Notes: generated by a model not told the origin, from the letters alone. DNA of 64,000 nucleotides from Aulostomus chinensis (GCA_037954235.1 JBBMOA010000020.1:22543177-22607176); one strand, 5' to 3'. Positions 36,978-49,530 are shown, counted from the first letter of the stretch. Translations and numbers: made by a program.

Positions 36978-37802
36978 TGTGTCCTTGTGTACTCGTCATT
37001 GTGGTGTACTTGGTCTATTGTTGATGCTTTAGTCTTTCTAGGTTCTACCTGACAACAAGACGATTAAACTCGAGGGTTTTTTTTCCTTCAATAACTCAAC
37101 TTTGACCTTCAGCTGAACGAGTTGATAAATGTTCTTTAGTAGCAGCTTGTGGAGGCCGCGTTGCTGCGTGCTTGACTAGAGACCGAGACGATGTTTGGGA
37201 AGGTGCATGACGACAGAAGCAGAGGAAACCGTCCCTTAGCGCATTTTGACTTTTTCACTAAAGGTCGACCACCTCAGGCTGGCACAGAAACGCCGCGGTC
37301 TTGTTTCTGTCAGCCTTTTCTAATTTAAGACGCCCGTCAGAAATCAACGACGCACTACTGAGAAGTCAATCACCTTCCTTCCAAGAGCTCAGCGCAATAA
37401 AAGCAGCTCAGCGCCGAGTCGTCGTTGAGCACAGAAACTCCGGAACAAACGCCATCCCTCCGCAGCACAGACACGCGCATAATGAGCCGCCACATCAACA
37501 CACACACACCCCCCCACGACCACGTGAGAGGCGCTGCGACAAGGAAACCGCTCCTGAACCGACATTATAAGCCACGCACACAGACACATTATCAGCGGAA
37601 CACAGGAACAACAGGACATCTTTGTTCCGTCAGATTCATGTCGGCAGCGGTTCTCCCTGCTGGCGCCGACTGTACTGAGACGGTAAATTCAACCTCGTAA
37701 ATGGTCTCATGTAAATTACCCGCGGGTGCTGATATTGACTTGCTAAAATGAGATATGTCCGCCATGTTGTAATAAAGCAGGCGCTTTTTTTTTGTTTGTT
37801 TT
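36975..37802. other. noncoding, nothing recognised
   Basis: Unique sequence with a small CA/C patch near 37500-37515. No gene, repeat family or RNA gene recognised. Confidence 0.5.
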
Positions 37803-37861
37803 ACACACAAACACACACACACACTCGCACATGCACGCACACACACACGCGCGCACACACA
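37803..37861. repeat. impure (CA)n microsatellite
   Basis: CA units interrupted by TCGCACATGCACG and CGCGCG; probably old. Confidence 0.93.
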
Positions 37862-39655
37862 CGGGTCTAACCAAATGTAATTTACCAGCTGCCTTCTAAT
37901 GGGGCTTCATCTTTCAATATAAATGTTAATAATCTATGATTACGCTCGGCGCTGTTGCACATGGGGGCTGAGGGTTCCTTTCATGTATTTATGGAAGTTT
38001 CTCTGCTTGGCTCTCTTCTTCCCTCCATCCTTTTGCTCCGGGGAAAATGTTTTTGAATGCAGACATCAAGTGAGAGATTTTCATCTTTTTGTCTTTGCCT
38101 GCATGGAAGGGAGACGACTGCAGATGCAATCCTGCACTGCGTGCTTAACCCTTATTCTCCCTCTTAATCATTGCTTTATTATTTCTTTTTCTTTTTTCTT
38201 GTGCATGATTTCAGGATTGTTTTGATTCAAGGAAAACTGGGGAAATAAATAATTCAGCGGGTGAAATGATCAAAAGTCAAAGAGGAAATCACGCAAGCTG
38301 TCAACACGCGAACACAAAGTCTTCAGATGAGTCGAAGAGCCTAAATCGCTTTTGGGGTCACTACTAGCATAAAACGGGATGTATAGCTCTACTGACCCGA
38401 TGCAGTATTCTTCACAGCTGCTGTAGTTTTTCTAATGGATGGCACGACGCAGTAACTGCCAAGCCTGTTGTACTAATACACAAAACCACCAGAGGGGTCT
38501 TGAAAATCTACGCTGTCGAACGACATGAGAAGTAGTTTTCTTGAACTCCAAGTCTTTCCAGTTCGTCCTCAAGGCCCGGAGGAATTTGAGGAAATAACTT
38601 TCAAGGCATTTCTGCAACACCAAGTTTGTTTGAGGTGTCAGTGACCTTTTGACCCTTTCCCGAAAAAAATATTCCATCTTCAAGTCCCAGTGGATGTTTG
38701 TGCCAGGTTTTAGAGAAAGTCTCTCGAGCTGTTCCTAGGATATTGCACTCCTCGACTTTGAAGGTCTGTTAGGTGTTTCTGAATGGTTTGACACATTGAT
38801 GTGTGTAAATCTGTTTGGGTGGTTTAGAGGTGCAGTTTTATGAAGGGGGGGGGGCCACACACTTTACTCCAGTTACGGCCCTCAAATACACGTTTCTCAC
38901 ACTTTCCTCCGTTCAGCAAACATCGGCGGTGTTCCTGAAACTACACCAGTTTAAAACAATCCCTTTAAACACTTTAGAAACAGCCGCATGCACACATGGC
39001 TGCCCCCGCCATGAAGTTAATATGGAGACTATCTCCATCTCATTTATTTTCCATTTGTCAGAGTCTGAGTGAGGTTATAATAGCTTGGTAAAGAGCCACA
39101 TTAGCAGGATGTGGCACGACAAAGCTATGGATTAATACTCTCTGATCCCTCGCTGTCATGCCTATTAAAATGTATGCAATTTGGTTTTATCTCTGGCGCC
39201 ATGCTTGCCTGTCTCCTCCACATGGCGGGGACTGAGTTAAAAACTATTTCCAATGTATCAGTGCCTCATTTGCTGCGCTTAATGACTCACCAAGTCTTCT
39301 GTTTTTCTCCGGCTCGTTTTCTCCTCTGCCCTCTGTAAAAACTCCAGATAAATCGTGCCTATCATTCCGGGGAGCCTGTCAATCATCATTCACTGCTGAA
39401 ATTACATTCCCCCGCATCGCTGTGGCTGTGCAGGGCAGAGCGGGACACCTTCATGTCTTCTTGGAGATATTCTGCTTCTGCCAGCACAATGTTGTCAGCG
39501 CAGTCCAGCTTTCACCTGTGTTGGCTCTTCAGATCATCGGCCTCATGGATTGTCAGTGTCTGCTCACTGGATGTTGAACATCATGTCAGCAAAACTGTAA
39601 AAAATGGGCTCAGACCCCCGTCGGTCCCCGCAGGTTGATTGTTGCTTGACCTGCG
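37862..39655. other. noncoding, possible conserved element 39060-39420
   Basis: 39060-39420 is free of repeats and low complexity with long balanced text (for example GCCACATTAGCAGGATGTGG, CTTAATGACTCACC), typical in feel of conserved noncoding DNA. This cannot be tested by reading alone. No coding evidence elsewhere. Confidence 0.35.
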
Positions 39656-39694
39656 CCATCCATCCATCCATCCATCCATCCATCCATCCATCCA
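39656..39694. repeat. (CCAT)n tetranucleotide repeat
   Basis: About nine CCAT units. GGAT-type tails end the SINEs in this window, so this may be an expanded tail of a lost minus-strand SINE, but no SINE body is recognisable beside it. Confidence 0.95.
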
Positions 39695-41438
39695 GAACAG
39701 AGTCCATCTGAAGTGCAATGAGTGAAGAGGCCACCTGCATTACGTCCCTACTTTCTAAATCAGAGTTTCCGACTGTTTCTCTTGTGTAGCTTCAGTTTTA
39801 CTGCTGCACTTGTAGCCAAATGCCGTAAAAACTGCAGGAGAACTTCTTAGCGCTCAAAACTCTCCATTTCTATTGTTCAAGAAACTCAACGGGTTTTTAT
39901 ATCCCTCCAGTTTTGTTTTTCTTGGTTTATATCTTTGCTCCTCTTCCTTCACAGTGGTGGACAGCAGAATTATTGAACGTACACCTCAGCAATGTTTTGA
40001 AATAGGCATAAATTTGCATTTCACTTTTTATTAGAAATTCTAAGAAAGTCTCAGTTTAGATATTACGATACGTTTAAATGGCAGAACGTAGCATGTTGTA
40101 CCAGGTTGGCGAGATCCAACACCCACGTTTTCTCTGTGACAGACTGCAAGTCGGCCTGAAAACTAAAACATCAGCTGCATGATGAGTCAGTGACAGACGG
40201 TACGATCACATCTCGTGGCTCCATCGCTGAAACGTCTCCCTTCCAGTCCGAAGACGGCGCCTCTGAAAACTTCTGTCTGAATGCAGTTTGAACAGGAGAC
40301 GGTGCAGCATCTGCTGTGTCTTAGAAAAGTCACATTCTTCATGTCTCTGTGGTGTGAAGGATATTCAGCAGAGTGGACGGCTCCGTGATGGCAGTGCTGA
40401 AAATAACAGCTGGATGAGCTGTAGAGCACCACAGAGGCTCTGCTGATCAGAGCTTCGTAGGGACTCATCTCTCGCCATGTTTTCCAGGCATTAGTCATGC
40501 AAAGATGTCACTCCAAACACTCCGCGTCTTCCTTCTCCTCTGAACTTAAGCCAGCAATTCACCCAAAAAGTAAATTCTGCCTTCTGCCTTTCGAGTCCTA
40601 ATAAAATATTTCTTTTGAGATGAGAAAAAGTTGTTTTTTTTCTCTCCTGCGTGAGTCTCTGTGACCCCAGAATACAGAGAGAGACAGCCATGTTTATTTA
40701 GCTTGATGCTAATGATAGCTTGCAAAGGCAAAACTGTCCAAAATGAAAAAAAAAAAAAAGTCTGTTTCCGATTCAAATAAGTGTATTTTCTGGTATAATC
40801 ATTATCCAGCCGAGTGCAAAGCAGCTGACGCCTTTGGTTGAACCACCTCTCTCCCACACACTCGTCCACACTAATTCATGCTAGCATGTTGAACAGGAAG
40901 TGTTATTGTTTGTTGTTTATTTTAGCTCAAATCAAAGTCATTTTGGATTTCTGAGCATGTGTACAGTATAGCAAACGATGCGTTTGTTCAACAGATTTTT
41001 TTTTTTTTTTACCTTTGAGCTGTCAAAAGAAATTGGTGGCAATGGGACGCCACTAGCATCAGGCTAAATAAACATGGCTGCTACGGCAACAAAACAACAG
41101 CAAAACTGCACAAAAATATCCATCTACAAACTCCCCACGCTGCCTTTATCCAGGCATGAACTTAGTCATAAACACACACTTTGATTTTGGATAACAACAA
41201 GCTAACGCTTCCAGGTCAGCGCCACCATGAACAAGCACCAGAAAGGCGGTTCAACTGAATGCGCTACCTGGTTGTGCTCAGTGCTACTGCGAACTAGCAC
41301 CAGACCAGAGCAGTTATAGTTTGCCGAAGAGGTGGATCATACCACACATATTAGCTTCAAGCAGTTTATTAGCGGCCGACACTTTCTGCTTCCTGGAGTT
41401 ACACAGGACAAATGCAGGAGGGGGTTAAAAATGTCTTT
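39695..41438. other. noncoding with an inverted dispersed-repeat pair
   Basis: Holds two oppositely oriented copies of one dispersed repeat, annotated separately at 40685-41080. CTAGC/GCTAG words and poly(A) runs are frequent. No gene supported. Confidence 0.5.
40685..41080. repeat. inverted pair of a dispersed repeat
   Basis: The 30 bases at 40685-40714 start CAGCCATGTTTATTTAGC and match the reverse complement of 41051-41080 at 28 positions. Similarity continues inward with gaps: both arms carry a poly(A) run followed by TCTGTT (left near 40746-40767; right, on the minus strand, near 41015-40998). I read this as two copies of one interspersed element inserted head to head. The family is not identified. 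Confidence 0.75.
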
Positions 41439-41690
41439 GGGCGCGTTTCCACTGGTTCACTTCGGGTCGGGTCGGTTTGGACCCAACACGGTACTAAATG
41501 TTACCATTTTGCTCTGCTGGGGTTCCAAGCGAGCTTACGTCGTCTACTTCCGATCATCTTGGTCTCGGTGGAATACCGGTCGATCTCCATGTCCATATTT
41601 GTTGTTGTGTCGCACACAAATTACGCCAGGGAGCTCTCGGCCGGTGAGTCCACCCGACCCGAGCTGAAGTGGGCCAGTGGAAACACGCCC
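41439..41690. mobile_element. 252-bp MITE with inverted-repeat ends
   Basis: The ends GGGCGCGTTTCCACTGG (41439-41455) and, on the other strand, GGGCGTGTTTCCACTGG (41690-41674) match at 16 of 17. The inverted similarity continues inward for about 45 bases with gaps (CACTTC then GGGTCGGGT on both sides). TTT at 41436-41438 and 41691-41693 is a 3-bp target duplication. This architecture fits a small non-autonomous PIF/Harbinger-type element (inference). The 104- and 111-codon frames across it are not genes. Confidence 0.85.
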
Positions 41691-41947
41691 TTTGTGAGAT
41701 CAAGACACCTGTTTGTGAGTATTTGAAAGGAAAAATGTGTTTTTTTGGGTGGAAGTGTCCCTTTATCCCAACAGTCATTTAGCACCGTTGAGCCAAACAA
41801 AAAAAATCTGCTGCTGTTGCTTCATTTGTTACGTCGATGTTCATCTCAACCCGTCTTCCCCCAGAATGGAATCCTGCTCAGCTGTGTAATTTATCCACAG
41901 TAAGAAGGTGAGCTATCGCCGGCACCTTGGACATAAACGCTTTCAGA

Positions 41948-41960
41948 TCCCCCCCCCCCT

Positions 41961-42002
<42 letters not shown>
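41948..42002. repeat. C-tract and (CA)n microsatellite
   Basis: A run of about 11 C, a TCC interruption, and then about 20 CA units. Confidence 0.95.
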
Positions 42003-42003
<1 letters not shown>

Positions 42004-42993
42004 CTAACGGTGTGGACAGATGGCTCAACGTCTGGCCGCCCTAACCACAAGCATCTGCACGTGTCCGCACCGCTGATTTATACATATGAATCAGTTCATT
42101 CATGCTTTATGCAAGACTGGCTAGAAGTAGCAACAGCACCACCACATCCAGTTGCTGCGATGGCATGTGACTGTAAAACAACTTCGGGTTCGAGTGATAA
42201 ACGGGCGGGGTGTGACCTCGTCTCCCTGGAGCCTCATCGCTGCGAGGTTACCAGGCAACCAGCAGAGGCTGGAAGGAGAATCTCCCAATTTGGTTAGACC
42301 ACTAAAAACAGAACCCCGTCATGTTTTATTGACTTTATTTTGCAGCCCTGTCACCTTTGATGCAGCCAAAAGAAATATGTGATGAAACCATCAAAGAAAA
42401 TGTCCCCGTTTCTCAGAAGATGTTGGGGAAGTTTTCAAAGGTGTTGGTGACTTCATTTAACCTGCGTGGACAACATCACGCTGAAAGTCTGTTCTCTTTC
42501 CTTTTTGGCTGCTCAGACAGTTTTCATTTCACATCGACGGCGAACGCTGCGAAACAAGACCAGGTCGAAGCTGAGTGTTTGAGTGTGTGATGAGAACTGC
42601 AACGTGTTAGATGCTCCTTTCTTGTCAGAAAGTCTGATGTGACACCAGAATGAAGACGTTCTCTGGTTCTCCCTCCCGTTCTTGTTAACGTGGCATCTCA
42701 GGGACCTCACGAGGGAATTTCTTCAAGTGTGGCTCCAATGTCCTCTTGGGACTTTGTGGGGGAGCTGAAATTATTTCGGTGCCAACGGTCACAGCGACAG
42801 GCGCACGTCACAGAGGCATAAAACCGAGGGTAGGACTAGAAATGTTGTTTTTATTGACCCACTTGATCTCACACTTTTGAACTTGGAGGGGTCATTCATG
42901 TTGACTTGTGGGTCCAAGTAGCTTCCTGCCTACCATACATCGTCGAAGCATTTATTTATATCATGAAACTTGAAGCAGAAAATCTTCAGGAAT
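42003..42993. other. noncoding, nothing recognised
   Basis: Unique sequence with short overlapping frames on both strands and no domain, repeat or RNA gene that I recognise. Confidence 0.5.
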
Positions 42994-43364
42994 GTTTTAA
43001 TGGGGGCGGTACGGTGGTGCAGTGGTCAGCACTGTGGCCCCCCAGCAAGAAGGTTGTGGGTGGAGCCCCGGCTGCAGCACGGGGTCTTTCTGTGTGAGTC
43101 TCCATGTTCTCCCTGTTCCTGCTGGGTTCTCTCTGGTACTCCAGCTTCCTCCACAGTCCAAAGACATCAAGAGGGGACCAGGTTAATCCAGACTCTAAAT
43201 GGACCGTAGGCGTGGCTGGGAGAGCCAATGGTTGTCTGTCTCTATGTGTTGGCCCTGCCATGGACTGGTGACCTGTCCAGGGGGAAGGCTGCTGGGATAG
43301 GCTCCACCCCCACCACCCTGAACAGGAGAAGAGGGAGAACATGGAGGGATGGATGCTTCAATGG
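42994..43364 (+). mobile_element. V-SINE copy 4
   Basis: Same family as copies 1-3, insert at about 43004-43354. The head has TGGTGCAGTGG, the V-domain lies at about 43083-43170, and the tail ends GGAGAAGAGGGAGAACATGG then AGGGATGGAT, as in copy 2. The flanks GTTTTAATGG (42994-43003) and GCTTCAATGG (43355-43364) match at 8 of 10, a decayed target duplication, so this may be the oldest of the four. The 118-codon minus frame over it is SINE sequence. Confidence 0.9.
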
Positions 43365-45814
43365 AGCCGTCACAAAGCCCACAAGTTTAAATGCTTGTAC
43401 TCACTTTTCAGAACACTTTTCAGCTGCAGGACGTCTCAGGGCGTGATACAGAACAATTAATGCCGAGCCATGTTGACGGCTCAGGACCGCTGCGCCAGTG
43501 ATGCAGCTCGGTGTCAAAGACACAGTGGTGACACTCTGGCGCTCCAACTGATTCAAACCGGACCGTGTGAGAACAACGGCACATCCCACGCACGCGTACG
43601 CACATCATTAAGAGCTCAGCATCGTAATTGGAACAAGATGGTATAGAATACATAATGTGGAGGTTGAGCATCCTCCGGGGAGGTGTGATGATTAATAGAA
43701 ATCCCATAATAAGCTGGAGACTGTAATCGTGATGAATTTTAAGCGGGTGAGTATATTGTAATCGCATAAGCAGGGCACATTAGCGTCAACACAGGCTACG
43801 CTGATGCACCGCCGTAACCTTTCCTGCATCCACACACGAGTCGCCTGGATAACCTGGGAAGAGTTTCTGCCATCGCTGAAGGCTGGGCTATAAATTGTGG
43901 TATTAATCAGCTGTCCAAACTCTATTTAGAGTTAATAAGAGGATGCAATAGAGGATGTAATAGGCTGAGCTCGAACTTCACATCTTTTGTCCTTGACGTT
44001 AACACAACAGCGGCGCTCATTAGGCAACAGCCGAATCCGCGCGTTCATTATTTCTTCCCGCGGTGACAGAAACCCCAGTGCAGGGAGCAGCTGGCACTGC
44101 AGCACAGAAGCCAGAACCCACACGTTTACCCGGCGTTGATCTGGAAATCTAAAACCAAGCGGCTACCCGTCGTCAAGAGGCTCTGAAGTGTGGAAATGTG
44201 ACCGGCTTTATAAGATTTACCTTCAGTTTTAATTTGAAACGACAGACACGCAGTGCAGAGCTTCACTTGTTCATGACCCCGAGTAAAAAAAAAAAGAAAG
44301 AAAGAAAGAAAAAGAATTGACAGAGTTTTAAGTGTGTCAAAAAAAATTTTAATCTGAGAAACTGATGGAATAGAATTTCTAAAATATAACCTGTCAGCTG
44401 CTTCAACTCTAAATCTTCTGGTGATCAAGCTCTGACGTGAGAAAGTCCAAAATCCAAGACTCCACTAAAGAGCGCCTCTGATTTCCGTCGACCACAAAAG
44501 GAAACCAAATAAATGGTTTCCCCCTCGCTTTGTTGTCAATTTGCTGTCACTTTGAGGTTTGTGACTCGCTCAGAGGTCTTTGACGTATTCTGTGATTTGT
44601 TGTGACCGTTTTGAACAAGCAGTTCTGAATGATTATACGTCAAAATCAGCTGCGAGCGCCCCGACGCTGCAACCATCGGCTTGTTTTTACGTTTTTGGGA
44701 TGAAAGATTTTTTTTTAATAAAATGGGAAGCACTCAAACATAAACGGATGACATCACATTAAATGAATCGTCCACCGTCGAATAGTCTTTGCTTTCACTC
44801 TGTATTAAATCTCATAAACTATTAGAACCTTTAAGCAGCATCTCGCCTGAGTTTAACGTTTTCATCCCGACTTCCTGAAGCCGGGACGAACTTTATTTCC
44901 AAGTGTTGAGCTCTAGTAGTCTGTATTTTTACTTCAGAGTTGAAATGACATATATTAGGCTCGCAATTTGTATTATTTGACACGTTACTGTGCGGGAAGG
45001 TTTGGCTTCCCGTGATGTCCCGCTGGAGATGAAACCGACTGCCAGCAGGTGACAAGAACGTTGGATATTCACGCTGATATGAGGCGCTTTGTTATCTTCT
45101 TCTCCTGACAACAACCTTTGGAGTTATATTTTCCCCGGCTATCTGTTTGGAACGTCTCTATAATGAGATCGACTGGGAATCTGTAAATAAAATTTTAAAA
45201 AAACAATCCCAAAACTAGACGGGGGGGGGGGGGGGGTGTATGGAACTGTAAATGTTGTTTCCAGAGATGGATGATGCCCGGTAACAGTGGAGCCTGACAT
45301 CTCCAGCAGGAAGGACTGGACACGCAGGAATGTGGCGAACTCGGAAGAAGGAGCCACGGGTTGATAAAAAAAAAAAAAAAAGCAGAACGAGTCAAGGAAC
45401 AGCTCGCACTCATGGATTTGATCAAGAAAAAAATGTGTGCTCCAGCGTCTGGTATTTTTGTGTTCTTTTGTGCCGTGGCGCTGACCGAGGATCCAAACCA
45501 TGCCGGGGAAGAAATATTTCCAAAGCGGGGGTCTTTAGTCCAAAACCATGTCAGATATGGTGATCCACTTTGTGGCCCTTGGCAGGGGGGGAAAAAAAAG
45601 AAAACGGAAGCGAGAGAACCGGAGGTCTAATTGATCATCAGTCAGCGCCGTGGGTTCATCCCCTGGAGCCGCTATTCAGCACTTCGCCTCAGTTCTCAGT
45701 ATCTCTGGCTGCCAGCAGGCCCAGGATGGAGTCATTACAGCCAGACAGGGGCTCAGAAATGATTGGTCTAAATCACCGACTCACCTGGAGCTCCCAGTGA
45801 TAAGCTGCGTCCCA
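43365..45814. other. noncoding; simple repeats
   Basis: Contains (GAAA)n-type sequence at 44286-44315, a G17-19 run near 45219-45237 and A15 near 45366-45380. No gene supported. Confidence 0.5.
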
Positions 45815-45842
45815 GTGTGTGTGTGTGTGTGTGTGTGTGTGT
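45815..45842. repeat. (GT)n microsatellite
   Basis: About 14 perfect GT units. Confidence 0.95.
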
Positions 45843-46820
45843 AGGAATGACAGCGACAGAGCTGTGATAAATTAAAATAAATTACTTCCAGCTCACTTTT
45901 TTCTCACTTTTCTCTACATTCTTTCCCATTTCTTCTTCCTACGTTCGTCTCCTCCGGTCGGTGTCACATCTTAATATGTCCCCCCCCCCTTGTAAAATGC
46001 CCCCATCGCTCACACGGTTGCGACTAAAGAAACATTTGTACAATATCTTGTTAAAAGTTACGCACAATTATTCGTACCTACTCCAATGAATTTTTCAAAA
46101 CTTGAGCGATTGTTGCGTCGGTGCAGAAGCAGCCAGCAGGTTTCTCACACCCCAAGACAGTGGGAGGCAAGCTAACAGGTGCTAGCCAACAGGCACTCTT
46201 GTTAGCAGTCATTAGCGTGTCCTTTTTTAAAATATTTCGCAGCTACTTTTTGCAGTGTTTTGGTTAAGGTGGGGTTAAGTTTTGGCACAACAACCACTTG
46301 GTTCAGGAGAAAGACTGTGGTTTGGTCAAAATGAAAATGCATTTACTGTATAGCAACGGACCGATAATGCTAATGCTAAGTTTTGACACCAGACCAACAT
46401 CTGAAAATGTCCAGGCATCTTGCCCAAACAACACGACTTTTGTCACAGATGCAAATTTTCCACAATCATTTTGGTGACAGAGCCTAAAAAAATGGTTTGT
46501 TGCTTTTTGTAGGTGTGCGGCCCAATACTGTATATTACACCCAGACTGAGCGCCGTTAGCCTCGGAGCAGCCGTGCTGTTGTTGTCTACATCCACTAACT
46601 CTGTGTGGTGGTTCATGTTCTGTTCGTTTACACGTTTTACCACATTCACGCGGAACTACCAACAGCACCGTACATTCCCTGTTCCCCAGACCCAGTGGGG
46701 TCCTGTGTTTCGGTCCCCACAATCCACAACTTTACCCTACATATAATAGAAGAAGTTGCAAACACACACATTAGTATTCAAGCGTGTGCTGACTGGCCAC
46801 TGTCATTGACCTCGAAGTTA

Positions 46821-46826
<6 letters not shown>
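45843..46826. other. noncoding; dispersed repeat fragment about 46100-46400
   Basis: The segment with GTTTTGGTTAAGGTGGGGTT, AACAACCACTTGGTTCAGG and GAAAGACTGTGGTTTGG resembles a dispersed fish repeat I have met (GGTTAAGG...CCACTTGGTTA). Its boundaries and class are unknown to me. The rest is unremarkable. Confidence 0.4.

Positions 46827-46888
<62 letters not shown>
46827..46888. repeat. (TG)31 microsatellite
   Basis: 62 bases of uninterrupted TG, the longest pure dinucleotide tract in the window, so likely the most variable in length. Confidence 0.97.
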
Positions 46889-46891
<3 letters not shown>

Positions 46892-48218
46892 GCGCTTCCT
46901 TGTTCCCTCTGATCTGCTGCAGTTCTCAGTTGATGGGCTGTCAGCTTTGATGCCACACCAGCAGAAGTGTGGACCTCCTTGTCAGACTCTGACGCTGGAA
47001 TGTCTCTGAAGTCATTTCAAGGTTTTAAGGCGCCGAGATATTTCTTTTAAAAATAAAAATAAAAGAAAAAAAAAACGGGGATTTTTGCTGGTAGGGTGAA
47101 AAGTTGGAAGGGAGACAGGGAGGAAGAGAGATAGTTTCTTTGGCTCTGTATGAGAAAGCTAACAGTTTGTGTGATTGGGCGCGACACAGAGATGAGAGGA
47201 GCTCGGAGGCAGCAGGAACGCCGAGCAGGATGGCGTCCATCAGGGTGAGAGACTTCACACGCGACGCACACAGTCGGTTTGGGGGATAAATCAATAAAGA
47301 AATGCTGCTCTGTAACATGAACCTGAAATTGTGGAATTGCAGGCGATTCTAGATTTACAGCACTTCGAGAAAATACTGTTGGTTCGATGTTATTGGTGCG
47401 CGAATCGTGAAAGACTCATTGAGCTACTCGCGACACGTGGTTAGATTTTTCAGTCATGAAGAACTGGAGGTTTTGATCCTTCCGGGTGATTACAGCGTGC
47501 GTCTTCAAAGGTGGGACAGGTGGAGGCTGACTGAGCCTGGCGTCGACCCATCTGGACCTGTGCTGTCACGGGACCCAGCAGAAGGGGGCTGCAGTTTCAT
47601 GGGCTGTACGATGCCTAAATCGCTTTACTTCGCCGGCTAATTCCTGCTGAAGTATAAATATTTGCTGTTAAAATATTGGCTTGGGGCTTGAGAGTAAACC
47701 AGAGTGTCAGATTAGGGTTGAGGTTTCATCCCCATGATGAGGTCCTGCTGGTTCGGCTCTCCCTGACATGGACATCTGTTGTTTATTTTCCGAACTGCGT
47801 CTCTCTGTCTACTAATGCATCTGTTTGGCAACATGTTCAATCATAAAAAAAAAAGCCCAGTAGTGCCAATTATCTACAATAGACATACAGGAACTTCTCC
47901 TGTGGGCGTTAAAACACTGGAGGAGAACAAAAAGGCGAGCAGAAAGAAAATGAAATCCTTCTGAAGAGGAGAAAAGACGGTAGAAAATCAGAATTAAAAG
48001 GACAAGAAGCATTTAAAGTGCCTCTGGTGTTTCAGAACGGAGCACAGCCTGGGGCGGACCTGCAGAGATGGTTTACTCAGGCCTACTAACCCTGACAAGC
48101 AAATGCTCGCTTGCTCTCCTCCTGGGGCAGGTTTGTGTGATACAGACATGAAAACAGTCATGACCAGGTGTGACATCAATGCCCCTTGACCTCTGACCCA
48201 TCCTACCCCCTTTAACTA
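46889..48218. other. noncoding, nothing recognised
   Basis: Unique sequence; a short AAAAATAAAAATAAAAG patch near 47048. No gene supported. Confidence 0.5.
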
Positions 48219-48395
48219 TCATAACCTAAATAGCCAAGATACTGAACCCATAATTGCTCCCGATGAGTAGGTTGGCGCCTTGCATGGTAGCCTCCACCAT
48301 CAGTGTGTGGGTGTGTGAATGAGATGACACTGTAAAGCGCTGTGAGTGCCGCTAAGGTAGAAAAGCGCTGTATAAAATTGAGTCCATTTTCTAAA
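48219..48395 (+). repeat. dispersed teleost repeat fragment
   Basis: Carries GAACCCATAATTGCTCCCGA, GGTTGGCGCCTTGCATGG, CCACCATCAGTGTGTGGGTG, and then GTAAAGCGCTGTGAGTGCCG, AGAAAAGCGCTGTATAAAAT and AGTCCATTTTC. I know this word order as a very common interspersed repeat 3' portion in teleost genomes, but cannot assign a class with certainty. Confidence 0.6.
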
Positions 48396-48498
48396 TACAC
48401 AATGAACGCTGGAGGGTTGCTCCTCTCTAAAAAGCAAAGGACTGAGACCAGACGCAATTTATGCAGCACCTTTACCTTCGTAGATCTCAGAGTGCTGA

Positions 48499-48544
48499 AC
48501 ACACACACACACACTTGCACGCGCACACACACAAGCACACACAC
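48499..48544. repeat. impure (CA)n microsatellite
   Basis: CA units interrupted by TTGCACGCG and AAG. Confidence 0.93.
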
Positions 48545-48654
48545 TGATGAAAGAGGGCACCAGGAGCTCAAGGACACCTTGAGGGGAAGAGCGGACAAAA
48601 CCAGCCACCTTGCCGACCTCTGAGCGTCATGTATTCACAAAAGTGTTTCGAACT

Positions 48655-48739
48655 ACACACACGCGCACGCACGCACACACACACGCACGCACACACATAC
48701 ACACACGCACGCACACGCAAGCACACACGCACACACACT
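48655..48739. repeat. (CA/CACG)n microsatellite
   Basis: 85 bases of alternating CA and CG steps (CACGCACG words), strictly purine-pyrimidine alternating over most of the length. Confidence 0.94.
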
Positions 48740-49530
48740 AGCAGCATGATGAGGCTCCAGGCGTCTCTTCTGTCTGAAACAGGTTTTCAGGTCTCTGGCA
48801 GGCCTTCAAGAAACTGATTCCGTGCTCATTTGCATCCTGACTTTCAACCGTTCAAAATATTTATTTCTTCTGCTCTGAGGACGTTTTCTGCCTGGATACC
48901 TGGGGTAACGCTGGCTAGCAGGAAGTGCTGAGCATCGAGTCACCTCAAGACACTGATGCTCGTGCCTGGGGGTTCTAGCCTCGCTGCTAGCCCCACCTGC
49001 CAATGGCGTTTTGAACATTTTGTCCCGCCTCTTTGCTGATGACGCAGCGGTTCAGTTCAGAACTGGTGAGAGTGTGAGAGAGTTCCCGATGCTCCTGGTT
49101 CCGGGAGTGAATTCTCGGCTGACTTCCCCTGGTTAGCTTGCAACGAGGAGGCAGACGGTGAGGAAAAGTGACTGCTGAGTGAAGAGGAGGACTGGGATGC
49201 TGACTCTACCCTTCACTCGTTTAGCTGTCTGTAGATGAGGCGCCTTATTTTCGCACTTAAACAGCTGACTGATTGCTGTTGTCTTCTCCAACTTCTTCCA
49301 TGCTCCATTAGCGCCTTGTAACCCTTTTTAAAGTCTGATTTGCATTCAATTCAATTGTGCTGCCTTAAATCCTTATAAATCGTTGCTCCTCTGCTGTGCC
49401 TCCATTTCTGGGGCCGTAATGAGCAGGAGCACCGGGGACACTAAATCATGCTGGAGAGCAAATTACTGTAATCTGACAGCAGACGAGCACCTGCATGGCA
49501 CCTTTGTATTCAAAGAGTAAAGCCCTGACA

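Noticed and set aside
42986..43342. 118-codon minus frame, and similar frames in the other SINEs
   Set aside because: The frames are translations of V-SINE sequence; the same peptides appear at each SINE copy.
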